Of a stretch of 50,000 bases of DNA, positions 13,075 to 26,900 are shown piece by piece; positions within the stretch are counted from its first letter, which is position 1, and the number at the start of each line of letters is the position of its first letter. Origin of the DNA: Apostichopus japonicus (Eukaryota; Echinodermata; Holothuroidea; Aspidochirotida; Stichopodidae); the NCBI RefSeq assembly GCF_037975245.1, contig NC_092564.1, positions 1 to 50,000 of the forward strand, in the 5' to 3' direction. Under the pieces are notes generated by a model, which was not told the origin of the DNA, searched no databases, and worked only from the letters and a program-made list of their open reading frames with translations. The translations under genes and the position numbers were made by a program.

Positions 13075-16000
13075 GCATCTACTTAAGGCTTCCACTTAGA
13101 TGCATTAAGGTATATTTATATCACATTAAAGTTCTGTACCCCACAAGCTACACTTGTACTCATATAAACTTAAGTCCTACAATGCGAATAAAAATTTTAC
13201 TGTACAGATAACCGCGGTCAATCGGTGAATTCATATCAAGGAATATCCATTGTTTGCTAGGTAGAAGGATTTAGTTCTTGTTAAGTTCTTGAGAGACAAA
13301 TTTTAATTTAAATGTCTGTACCCCACAAGGTATCCTGGTACTCATACCACATTACCAGAATACAGTATCAATAGGTGAATTTTCATATTCCAGTATAAAA
13401 CCAAGGTCAAAGTTATTGTTGGCTTCTAATAGCAATGAAGGCATCTACTTTAGGCTGCCACTTAGATGCATTAAGGTAAATTTATATCACATCAAAGTTC
13501 TGTACCCCACAAGCTACACTGGTACTCATATAATCTTAAGTCCTTTGATGCAAATTATCAATTTACTATACAGATATCCATGGTAAACTCTTTGAATTCA
13601 TATTGAAGGATTTCCATGGTTTGTTAGGTAGAAGGATTTAGTTCTTGTTAAGTTCTTGAGAGACAAATTGTAATTTAACTTGTTTGTACCCCACAAGGTA
13701 TCCTGGCACTCATACCACATGACCAGAGTACAGTATCAACAAGTTTATATTTATTATCCAGTATATAAAGCACTGTAAAATATATTGTTGGCTACTCATA
13801 GCAATGAAGGCATCTACTTTAGGCTGCCATTTAGATGCATTAAGGTATGTTTATATGACATTTAAGTTCTGTACCCCACAAGCTACACTGGTACTCATAT
13901 AATCTTAAGTCCTACAATGCGAATAAAAATTTTACTGTACAGAATACCACGGTCAATCAATGAATTCATATCAAGGAATATCCATTGTTTGCTAGGTAGA
14001 AGGATTTATTTCTAATTAAGTTCTTGAGAGACATATTGTAATTTAACTGTCTGTACCCCACAAGGTATCCTGGCACTCATACCACATGACCAGAGTACAG
14101 TACGACAAATTGTAATTTAACTGTCTGTACCCCACAAGGTATCCTGGCACTCATACCACATGACCAGAGTACAGTACGACAAATTGTAATTTAACTGTCT
14201 GTACCCCACAAGGTATCCTGGCACTCATACAACATGACCAGAGTACAAAATCAACAAGTTAATATTTATTATCTAGTATATCAAGCACTGTAAAAAATAT
14301 TGTTGGCTACTCATAGCAATGAAGGCATCTACTTTAGGCTACCATTTAGTTGCATTGTTTTTAAGGTATATTTATATGACATTTAAGTTTTGTACCCCAC
14401 AAGCTACACTGGTACTCATATAATGTTAGGTCCTACAATGCGAATGATAAGTATTTTTTGTATAGATTATCGCTGTCAATTAGATGAATTTATATTGAAG
14501 AATTTCCATTGTTTGCTAGGTAGATGGATTTAGTTCTTATTAAGTTCTTGAGAGACATATTGTAATTTAATTTCAATGTCTGTACCCCACAAGGTATCCT
14601 GGCACTCATACAACATGACCAGAGTACAGTATCAACAAGTTAATATTTATTATCCAGTATATCAAGCACTGTAAAAAATATTGTTGGCTACTCATAGCAA
14701 TGAAGGCATCTACTTTAGGCTGCCATTAGTTGCATTGTTTTTAAGGTATATATATGACATTTAAGTTTTGTACCCCACAAGCTACACTGGTACTCATATA
14801 ATGTTAGGTCCTACAATGCGAATGATAAGTATTTTTTTGTATAGATTATCGCTGTCAATTAGATGAATTTATATTGAAGAATTTCCATTGTTTGCTAGGT
14901 AGATGGATTTAGTTCTTATTAAGTTCTTGAGAGACATATTGTAATTTAATTTCAATGTCTGTACCCCACAAGGTATCCTGGCACTCATACAACATGACCA
15001 GAGTACAGTATGAACAAGTTAATATTTATTATCCAGTATATCAAGCACTGTAAAAAATATTGTTGGCTACTCATAGCAATGAAGGCATCTACTTTAGGCT
15101 GCCATTAGTTGCATTGTTTTTAAGGTATATTTATATGACATTTAAGTTTTGTACCCCACAAGCTACACTGGCACTCATATAATGTTAGGTCCTACAATGC
15201 GAATGATAAGTTTTATTCTGTACAGATTATCGCTGTCAATTAGATATATTTATATTGAAGAGTTTGCATTGTTTGCTAGGTAGATGGATTTATTTCTAAT
15301 TAAGTTCTTGAGAGACATATTGTAATTGTAATTTAACTGTCTGTACCCCACAAGGTATCCTGGCACTCATACCACATGACCAGAATACAGCATCAGTAGG
15401 TGAATTTTCATTATCCTGTATATAAAGCACTGCCAAAACTATTGTTGGCTACTCATAGCAATGAAGGCATCTACTTTAGGCTACCATTTAGTTGCATTGT
15501 TTTTAAGGTATATTTATATGACATTTAATTTTTGTACCCCACAAGCTACACTGGTACTCATATAATGTTAGGTCCTACAATGCGAATGATAAGTATTTTT
15601 TTGTATAGATTATCGCTGTCAATTAGATGAATTTATATTGAAGAATTTCCATTGTTTGCTAGGTAGATGGATTTAGTTCTTATTAAGTTCTTGAGAGACA
15701 AATTGTAATTTAACTGTTTGTACCCCACAAGGTATCCTGGCACTCATACCACATGACCAGAGTACAGTACGACAAATTGTAATTTAACTGTCTGTACCCC
15801 ACAAGGTATCCTGGCACTCATACAACATGACCAGAGTACAAAATCAACAAGTTAATATTTATTATCCAGTATATCAAGCACTGTAAAAAATATTGTTGGC
15901 TACTCATAGCAATGAAGGCATCTACTTTAGGCTGCCATTTAGTTGCATTGTTTTTAAGGTATATTTATATGACATTTAAGTTTTGTACCCCACAAGCTAC

Positions 16001-16150
16001 ACTGGTACTCATATAATGTTAGGTCCTACAATGCGAATGATAAGTATTTTTTTGTATAGATTATCGCTGTCAATTAGATGAATTTATATTGAAGAATTTC
16101 CATTGTTTGCTAGGTAGATGGATTTAGTTCTTATTAAGTTCTTGAGAGAC
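13075..16150. repeat. ~3.07 kb satellite block, first copy (offset ~4,570 bp)
   Basis: This block recurs at about 17,646-20,719. The offset is 4,571 bp at the left (TGTACAGATAACC at 13201 and 17772) and 4,569 bp further right (GAAGAGTTTGCATTG at 15257 and 19826), a 2 bp indel lying near 13,850/18,420. Diagnostic variants shared by both copies include CATATAAACTTAAG, a three-fold 74 bp run starting at 14,053, and GGTATATATATGAC. Homology ends near 16,150, where this copy continues into ACAAATTTTAATTT and the second into ACATATTGTAATTT. Confidence 0.85.
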
Positions 16151-17645
16151 AAATTTTAATTTAAATGTCTGTACCCCACAAGGTATCCTGGTACTCATAC
16201 CATATTACCAGAATACAGTATCTATAGGTGAATTTTCATATTCCAGTATAAAACAAAGGTCAAAGTAATTGTTGGCTTCTAATAGCAATGAAGGCATCTA
16301 CTTTAGGCTGCCATTTAGTTGCATTGTTTTTAAGGTATATTTATATGACATTTAAGTTTTGTACCCCACAAGCTACACTGGTACTCATATAATGTTAGGT
16401 CCTACAATGCGAATGATAAGTAGTTTTTTGTATAGATTATCGCTGTCAATTAGATGAATTTATATTGAAGAATTTCCATTGTTTGCTAGTTAGATGGACT
16501 TAGTTCTAATTAAGTTCTTGAGAGACATATTGTAATTGTAATTGAACTGTCTGTACCCCACAAGGTATCCTGGCACTCATACCACATGACCAGAATACAG
16601 CATCAATAGGTGAATTTTCATTATCCTGTATATAAAGCACTGTAAAAAATATTGTTGGCTACTCATAGCAATGAAGGCATCTACTTTAGGCTGCCATTAG
16701 TTGCATTGTTTTTAAGGTATATTTATATGACATTTAAGTTTTGTACCCCACAAGCTACACTGGTACTCATATAATGTTAGGTCCTACAATGCGAATGATA
16801 AGTTTTATTCTGTACAGATTATCGCTGTCAATTAGATATATTTATATTGAAGAGTTTGCATTGTTTGCTAGGTAGATGGATTTATTTCTAATTAAGTTCT
16901 TGAGAGACAAATTTTAATTTCAATGTCTGTACCCCACAAGTTATCCTGGCACTCATACCACATGACCAGAGTACAGTACGACAAATTGTAATTTAACTGT
17001 CTGTACCCCACAAGGTATCCTGGCACTCATACCACATGACCAGAGTACAGTACAACAAATTGTAATTTAACTGTCTGTACCCCACAAGGTGTCCTGGCAC
17101 TCATACCACATGACCAGAATACAGCATCAATAGGTGAATTTTCATTATCCTGTATATAAAGCACTATCAAAGTAATTGTAGGCTACTCATAGCAATGAAG
17201 GCATCTACTTAAGGCTTCCACTTAGATGCATTAAGGTATATTTATATCACATTTAAGTTCTGTACCCCACAAGCTACACTTGTACTCATATAATCTTAAG
17301 TCCTACAATGCGAATGATAAGTTTTATTCTGTATAGATTATCGCTGTCAATGAGATGAATTTATATTGAAGAATTTTCATTGTTTGCTAGGTAGATGGAT
17401 TTTGTTCTTATTAAGTTCTTGAGAGACAAATTGTAATTTAACTGTCTGTACCCCACAAGGTATCCTGGCACTCATACCACATGACCAGAGTACAGTACAA
17501 CAAATTGTAATTTAACTGTCTGTACCCCACAAGGTATCCTGGCACTCATACCACATGACCAGAGTACAGTATCAACAAGTTAATATGTATTATCCAGTAT
17601 ATTAAGCACTGTAAAAAATATTGTTGGCTTCTTATAGCAATAAAG

Positions 17646-20600
17646 GCATCTACTTAAGGCTTCCACTTAGATGCATTAAGGTATATTTATATCACATTAA
17701 AGTTCTGTACCCCACAAGCTACACTTGTACTCATATAAACTTAAGTCCTACAATGCGAATAAAAATTTTACTGTACAGATAACCGCGGTCAATCGGTGAA
17801 TTCATATCAAGGAATATCCATTGTTTGCTAGGTAGAAGGATTTAGTTCTTGTTAAGTTCTTGAGAGACAAATTTTAATTTAAATGTCTGTACCCCACAAG
17901 GTATCCTGGTACTCATACCACATTACCAGAATACAGTATCAATAGGTGAATTTTCATATTCCAGTATAAAACCAAGGTCAAAGTTATTGTTGGCTTCTAA
18001 TAGCAATGAAGGCATCTACTTTAGGCTGCCACTTAGATGCATTAAGGTAAATTTCTATCACATCAAAGTTCTGTACCCCACAAGCTACACTGGTACTCAT
18101 ATAATCTTAAGTCCTTTGATGCAAATTATCAATTTACTATACAGATATCCATGGTAAACTCTTTGAATTCATATTGAAGGATTTCCATGGTTTGTTAGGT
18201 AGAAGGATTTAGTTCTTGTTAAGTTCTTGAGAGACAAATTGTAATTTAACTTGTTTGTACCCCACAAGGTATCCTGGCACTCATACCACATGACCAGAGT
18301 ACAGTATCAACAAGTTTATATTTATTATCCAGTATATAAAGCACTGTAAAATATATTGTTGGCTACTCATAGCAATGAAGGCATCTACTTTAGGCTGCCA
18401 TTTAGATGCATTAAGGTATATTTATGACATTTAAGTTCTGTACCCCACAAGCTACACTGGTACTCATATAATCTTAAGTCCTACAATGCGAATAAAAATT
18501 TTACTGTACAGAATACCACGGTCAATCAATGAATTCATATCAAGGAATATCCATTGTTTGCTAGGTAGAAGGATTTATTTCTAATTAAGTTCTTGAGAGA
18601 CATATTGTAATTTAACTGTCTGTACCCCACAAGGTATCCTGGCACTCATACCACATGACCAGAGTACAGTACGACAAATTGTAATTTAACTGTCTGTACC
18701 CCACAAGGTATCCTGGCACTCATACCACATGACCAGAGTACAGTACGACAAATTGTAATTTAACTGTCTGTACCCCACAAGGTATCCTGGCACTCATACA
18801 ACATGACCAGAGTACAAAATCAACAAGTTAATATTTATTATCTAGTATATCAAGCACTGTAAAAAATATTGTTGGCTACTCATAGCAATGAAGGCATCTA
18901 CTTTAGGCTACCATTTAGTTGCATTGTTTTTAAGGTATATTTATATGACATTTAAGTTTTGTACCCCACAAGCTACACTGGTACTCATATAATGTTAGGT
19001 CCTACAATGCGAATGATAAGTATTTTTTGTATAGATTATCGCTGTCAATTAGATGAATTTATATTGAAGAATTTCCATTGTTTGCTAGGTAGATGGATTT
19101 AGTTCTTATTAAGTTCTTGAGAGACATATTGTAATTTAATTTCAATGTCTGTACCCCACAAGGTATCCTGGCACTCATACAACATGACCAGAGTACAGTA
19201 TGAACAAGTTAATATTTATTATCCAGTATATCAAGCACTGTAAAAAATATTGTTGGCTACTCATAGCAATGAAGGCATCTACTTTAGGCTGCCATTAGTT
19301 GCATTGTTTTTAAGGTATATATATGACATTTAAGTTTTGTACCCCACAAGCTACACTGGTACTCATATAATGTTAGGTCCTACAATGCGAATGATAAGTA
19401 TTTTTTTGTATAGATTATCGCTGTCAATTAGATGAATTTATATTGAAGAATTTCCATTGTTTGCTAGGTAGATGGATTTAGTTCTTATTAAGTTCTTGAG
19501 AGACATATTGTAATTTAATTTCAATGTCTGTACCCCACAAGGTATCCTGGCACTCATACAACATGACCAGAGTACAGTATGAACAAGTTAATATTTATTA
19601 TCCAGTATATCAAGCACTGTAAAAAATATTGTTGGCTACTCATAGCAATGAAGGCATCTACTTTAGGCTGCCATTAGTTGCATTGTTTTTAAGGTATATT
19701 TATATGACATTTAAGTTTTGTACCCCACAAGCTACACTGGCACTCATATAATGTTAGGTCCTACAATGCGAATGATAAGTTTTATTCTGTACAGATTATC
19801 GCTGTCAATTAGATATATTTATATTGAAGAGTTTGCATTGTTTGCTAGGTAGATGGATTTATTTCTAATTAAGTTCTTGAGAGACATATTGTAATTGTAA
19901 TTTAACTGTCTGTACCCCACAAGGTATCCTGGCACTCATACCACATGACCAGAATACAGCATCAGTAGGTGAATTTTCATTATCCTGTATATAAAGCACT
20001 GCCAAAACTATTGTTGGCTACTCATAGCAATGAAGGCATCTACTTTAGGCTACCATTTAGTTGCATTGTTTTTAAGGTATATTTATATGACATTTAATTT
20101 TTGTACCCCACAAGCTACACTGGTACTCATATAATGTTAGGTCCTACAATGCGAATGATAAGTATTTTTTTGTATAGATTATCGCTGTCAATTAGATGAA
20201 TTTATATTGAAGAATTTCCATTGTTTGCTAGGTAGATGGATTTAGTTCTTATTAAGTTCTTGAGAGACAAATTGTAATTTAACTGTTTGTACCCCACAAG
20301 GTATCCTGGCACTCATACCACATGACCAGAGTACAGTACGACAAATTGTAATTTAACTGTCTGTACCCCACAAGGTATCCTGGCACTCATACAACATGAC
20401 CAGAGTACAAAATCAACAAGTTAATATTTATTATCCAGTATATCAAGCACTGTAAAAAATATTGTTGGCTACTCATAGCAATGAAGGCATCTACTTTAGG
20501 CTGCCATTTAGTTGCATTGTTTTTAAGGTATATTTATATGACATTTAAGTTTTGTACCCCACAAGCTACACTGGTACTCATATAATGTTAGGTCCTACAA

Positions 20601-20719
20601 TGCGAATGATAAGTATTTTTTTGTATAGATTATCGCTGTCAATTAGATGAATTTATATTGAAGAATTTCCATTGTTTGCTAGGTAGATGGATTTAGTTCT
20701 TATTAAGTTCTTGAGAGAC
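17646..20719. repeat. ~3.07 kb satellite block, second copy
   Basis: Second copy of the block at 13,075-16,150, with the same order of monomer subtypes and of the triple 74 bp run. It differs at scattered positions, for instance GTATCAACAAG at 14,631 against GTATGAACAAG at 19,200, and a 2 bp shorter GTATATTTATGAC near 18,417. The two copies are separated by about 1.5 kb of other monomers. Confidence 0.85.
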
Positions 20720-23700
20720 ATATTGTAATTTAATTTCAATGTCTGTACCCCACAAGGTATCCTGGCACTCATACAACATGACCAGAGTACAGTATCAACA
20801 AGTTAATATTTATTATCCAGTATATCAAGCACTGTAAAAAATATTGTTGGCTACTCATAGCAATGAAGGCATCTACTTTAGGCTGCCATTAGTTGCATTG
20901 TTTTTAAGGTATATTTATATGACATTTAAGTTTTGTACCCCACAAGCTACACTGGCACTCATATAATGTTAGGTCCTACAATGCGAATGATAAGTATTTT
21001 TTTGTATAGATTATCGCTGTCAATTAGATGAATTTATATTGAAGAATTTCCATTGTTTGCTAGGTAGATGGATTTAGTTCTTATTAAGTTCTTGAGAGAC
21101 AAATTGTAATTTAACTGTTTGTACCCCACAAGGTATCCTGGCACTCATACCACATGACCAGAGTACAGTACGACAAATTGTAATTTAACTGTCTGTACCC
21201 CACAAGGTATCCTGGCACTCATACAACATGACCAGAGTACAAAATCAACAAGTTAATATTTATTATCCAGTATATCAAGCACTGTAAAAAATATTGTTGG
21301 CTACTCATAGCAATGAAGGCATCTACTTTAGGCTGCCATTTAGTTGCATTGTTTTTAAGGTATATTTATATGACATTTAAGTTTTGTACCCCACAAGCTA
21401 CACTGGTACTCATATAATGTTAGGTCCTACAATGCGAATGATAAGTATTTTTTTGTATAGATTATCGCTGTCAATTAGATGAATTTATATTGAAGAATTT
21501 CCATTGTTTGCTAGGTAGATGGATTTAGTTCTTATTAAGTTCTTGAGAGACATATTGTAATTTAATTTCAATGTCTGTACCCCACAAGGTATCCTGGCAC
21601 TCATACAACATGACCAGAGTACAGTATGAACAAGTTAATATTTATTATCCAGTATATCAAGCACTGTAAAAAATATTGTTGGCTACTCATAGCAATGAAG
21701 GCATCTACTTTAGGCTGCCATTAGTTGCATTGTTTTTAAGGTATATTTATATGACATTTAAGTTTTGTACCCCACAAGCTACACTGGCACTCATATAATG
21801 TTAGGTCCTACAATGCGAATGATAAGTTTTATTCTGTACAGATTATCGCTGTCAATTAGATATATTTATATTGAAGAGTTTGCATTGTTTGCTAGGTAGA
21901 TGGATTTATTTCTAATTAAGTTCTTGAGAGACATATTGTAATTGTAATTTAACTGTCTGTACCCCACAAGGTATCCTGGCACTCATACCACATGACCAGA
22001 ATACAGCATCAGTAGGTGAATTTTCATTATCCTGTATATAAAGCACTGCCAAAACTATTGTTGGCTACTCATAGCAATGAAGGCATCTACTTTAGGCTAC
22101 CATTTAGTTGCATTGTTTTTAAGGTATATTCATATGACATTTAATTTTTGTACCCCACAAGCTACACTGGTACTCATATAATGTTAGGTCCTACAATGCG
22201 AATGATAAGTATTTTTTTGTATAGATTATCGCTGTCAATTAGATGAATTTATATTGAAGAATTTCCATTGTTTGCTAGGTAGATGGATTTAGTTCTTATT
22301 AAGTTCTTGAGAGACAAATTGTAATTTAACTGTTTGTACCCCACAAGGTATCCTGGCACTCATACCACATGACCAGAGTACAGTACGACAAATTGTAATT
22401 TAACTGTCTGTACCCCACAAGGTATCCTGGCACTCATACAACATGACCAGAGTACAAAATCAACAAGTTAATATTTATTATCCAGTATATCAAGCACTGT
22501 AAAAAATATTGTTGGCTACTCATAGCAATGAAGGCATCTACTTTAGGCTGCCATTTAGTTGCATTGTTTTTAAGGTATATTTATATGACATTTAAGTTTT
22601 GTACCCCACAAGCTACACTGGTACTCATATAATGTTAGGTCCTACAATGCGAATGATAAGTATTTTTTTGTATAGATTATCGCTGTCAATTAGATGAATT
22701 TATATTGAAGAATTTCCATTGTTTGCTAGGTAGATGGATTTAGTTCTTATTAAGTTCTTGAGAGACAAATTTTAATTTAAATGTCTGTACCCCACAAGGT
22801 ATCCTGGTACTCATACCATATTACCAGAATACAGTATCTATAGGTGAATTTTCATATTCCAGTATAAAACAAAGGTCAAAGTAATTGTTGGCTTCTAATA
22901 GCAATGAAGGCATCTACTTTAGGCTGCCATTTAGTTGCATTGTTTTTAAGGTATATTTATATGACATTTAAGTTTTGTACCCCACAAGCTACACTGGTAC
23001 TCATATAATGTTAGGTCCTACAATGCGAATGATAAGTAGTTTTTTGTATAGATTATCGCTGTCAATTAGATGAATTTATATTGAAGAATTTCCATTGTTT
23101 GCTAGGTAGATGGATTTAGTTCTTATTAAGTTCTTGAGAGACAAATTGTAATTTAACTGTTTGTACCCCACAAGGTATCCTGGCACTCATACCACATGAC
23201 CAGAGTACAGTACGACAAATTGTAATTTAACTGTCTGTACCCCACAAGGTATCCTGGCACTCATACAACATGACCAGAGTACAAAATAAACAAGTTAATA
23301 TTTATTATCCAGTATATCAAGCACTGTAAAAAATATTGTTGGCTACTCATAGCAATGAAGGCATCTACTTTAGGCTGCCATTTAGTTGCATTGTTTTTAA
23401 GGTATATTTATATGACATTTAAGTTTTGTACCCCACAAGCTACACTGGTACTCATATAATGTTAGGTCCTACAATGCGAATGATAAGTATTTTTTTGTAT
23501 AGATTATCGCTGTCAATTAGATGAATTTATATTGAAGAATTTCCATTGTTTGCTAGGTAGATGGATTTAGTTCTTATTAAGTTCTTGAGAGACATATTGT
23601 AATTTAATTTCAATGTCTGTACCCCACAAGGTATCCTGGCACTCATACAACATGACCAGAGTACAGTATGAACAAGTTAATATTTATTATCCAGTATATC

Positions 23701-23914
23701 AAGCACTGTAAAAAATATTGTTGGCTACTCATAGCAATGAAGGCATCTACTTTAGGCTGCCATTAGTTGCATTGTTTTTAAGGTATATTTATATGACATT
23801 TAAGTTTTGTACCCCACAAGCTACACTGGCACTCATATAATGTTAGGTCCTACAATGCGAATGATAAGTTTTATTCTGTACAGATTATCGCTGTCAATTA
23901 GATATATTTATATT
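19826..23914. repeat. Two ~2,045 bp higher-order satellite units
   Basis: The marker GAAGAGTTTGCATTG falls at 19826, 21873 and 23915, giving periods of 2,047 and 2,042 bp. Each unit is about five ~380 bp monomers plus two 74 bp short units. The two units share most monomers but differ at one: near 20,730 one has TTTAATTTCAATGTC, whereas near 22,770 the other has TTTTAATTTAAATGTC with the GGTACTCATACCATATT variant. They look like predecessors of the very regular 1,974 bp units that follow. Confidence 0.8.
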
Positions 23915-26900
23915 GAAGAGTTTGCATTGTTTGCTAGGTAGATGGATTTATTTCTAATTAAGTTCTTGAGAGACATATTGTAATTGTAATTTAACTGTCT
24001 GTACCCCACAAGGTATCCTGGCACTCATACCACATGACCAGAATACAGCATCAGTAGGTGAATTTTCATTATCCTGTATATAAAGCACTGCCAAAACTAT
24101 TGTTGGCTACTCATAGCAATGAAGGCATCTACTTTAGGCTACCATTTAGTTGCATTGTTTTTAAGGTATATTTATATGACATTTAATTTTTGTACCCCAC
24201 AAGCTACACTGGTACTCATATAATGTTAGGTCCTACAATGCGAATGATAAGTATTTTTTTGTATAGATTATCGCTGTCAATTAGATGAATTTATATTGAA
24301 GAATTTCCATTGTTTGCTAGGTAGATGGATTTAGTTCTTATTAAGTTCTTGAGAGACAAATTGTAATTTAACTGTTTGTACCCCACAAGGTATCCTGGCA
24401 CTCATACCACATGACCAGAGTACAGTACGACAAATTGTAATTTAACTGTCTGTACCCCACAAGGTATCCTGGCACTCATACAACATGACCAGAGTACAAA
24501 ATCAACAAGTTAATATTTATTATCCAGTATATCAAGCACTGTAAAAAATATTGTTGGCTACTCATAGCAATGAAGGCATCTACTTTAGGCTGCCATTTAG
24601 TTGCATTGTTTTTAAGGTATATTTATATGACATTTAAGTTTTGTACCCCACAAGCTACACTGGTACTCATATAATGTTAGGTCCTACAATGCGAATGATA
24701 AGTATTTTTTTGTATAGATTATCGCTGTCAATTAGATGAATTTATATTGAAGAATTTCCATTGTTTGCTAGGTAGATGGATTTAGTTCTTATTAAGTTCT
24801 TGAGAGACAAATTTTAATTTAAATGTCTGTACCCCACAAGGTATCCTGGTACTCATACCATATTACCAGAATACAGTATCTATAGGTGAATTTTCATATT
24901 CCAGTATAAAACAAAGGTCAAAGTAATTGTTGGCTTCTAATAGCAATGAAGGCATCTACTTTAGGCTGCCATTTAGTTGCATTGTTTTTAAGGTATATTT
25001 ATATGACATTTAAGTTTTGTACCCCACAAGCTACACTGGTACTCATATAATGTTAGGTCCTACAATGCGAATGATAAGTAGTTTTTTGTATAGATTATCG
25101 CTGTCAATTAGATGAATTTATATTGAAGAATTTCCATTGTTTGCTAGTTAGATGGACTTAGTTCTAATTAAGTTCTTGAGAGACATATTGTAATTGTAAT
25201 TGAACTGTCTGTACCCCACAAGGTATCCTGGCACTCATACCACATGACCAGAATACAGCATCAATAGGTGAATTTTCATTATCCTGTATATAAAGCACTG
25301 CCAAAAATATTGTTGGCTACTCATAGCAATGAAGGCATCTACTTAAGGCTGCCATTTAGATGCATTATTTTTAAGGTATATTTATATGACATTTAAGTTT
25401 TGTACCCCACAAGCTACACTGGTACTCATATAATGTTAGGTCCTACAATGCGAATGATAAGTTTTATTCTGTATAGATTATCGCAGTCAATTAGATGAAT
25501 TTATATTGAAGAATTTCCATTGTTTGCTAGGTAGATGGATTTAGTTCTTATTAAGTTCTTGAGAGACATATTGTAATTTAATTTCAATGTCTGTACCCCA
25601 CAAGGTATCCTGGCACTCATACAACATGACCAGAGTACAGTATCAACAAGTTAATATTTATTATCCAGTATATCAAGCACTGTAAAAAATATTGTTGGCT
25701 ACTCATAGCAATGAAGGCATCTACTTAAGGCTGCCATTAGTTGCATTGTTTTTAAGGTATATTTATATGACATTTAAGTTTTGTACCCCACAAGCTACAC
25801 TGGCACTCATATAATGTTAGGTCCTACAATGCGAATGATAAGTTTTATTCTGTACAGATTATCGCTGTCAATTAGATATATTTATATTGAAGAGTGTGCA
25901 TTGTTTGCTAGGTAGATGGATTTATTTCTAATTAAGTTCTTGAGAGACATATTGTAATTGTAATTTAACTGTCTGTACCCCACAAGGTATCCTGGCACTC
26001 ATACCACATGACCAGAATACAGCATCAGTAGGTGAATTTTCATTATCCTGTATATAAAGCACTGCCAAAACTATTGTTGGCTACTCATAGCAATGAAGGC
26101 ATCTACTTTAGGCTTCCATTTAGTTGCATTGTTTTTAAGATATATTTATATGACATTTAAGTTTTGTACCCCACAAGCTACACTGGTACTCATATAATGT
26201 TAGGTCCTACAATGCGAATGATAAGTATTTTTTTGTATAGATTAATGCTGTCAATTAGATGAATTTATATTGAAGAATTTCCATTGTTTGCTAGGTAGAT
26301 GGATTTAGTTCTTATTAAGTTCTTGAGAGACAAATTGTAATTTAACTGTCTGTACCCCACAAGGTATCCTGGCACTCATACCACATGACCAGAGTACAGT
26401 ACGACAAATTGTAATTTAACTGTCTGTACCCCACAAGGTATCCTGGCACTCATACAACATGACCAGAGTACAAAATCAACAAGTTAATATTTATTATCCA
26501 GTATATCAAGCACTGCCAAAAATATTGTTGGCTACTCATAGCAATGAAGGCATCTACTTTAGGCTGCCATTTAGTTGCATTGTTTTTAAGGTATATTTAT
26601 ATGACATTTAAGTTTTGTACCCCACAAGCTACACTGGTACTCATATAATGTTAGGTCCTACAATGCGAATGATAAGTATTTTTTTGTATAGATTATCGCT
26701 GTCAATTAGATGAATTTATATTGAAGAATTTCCATTGTTTGCTAGGTAGATGGATTTAGTTCTTATTAAGTTCTTGAGAGACAAATTTTAATTTAAATGT
26801 CTGTACCCCACAAGGTATCCTGGTACTCATACCATATTACCAGAATACAGTATCTATAGGTGAATTTTCATATTCCAGTATAAAACAAAGGTCAAAGTAA

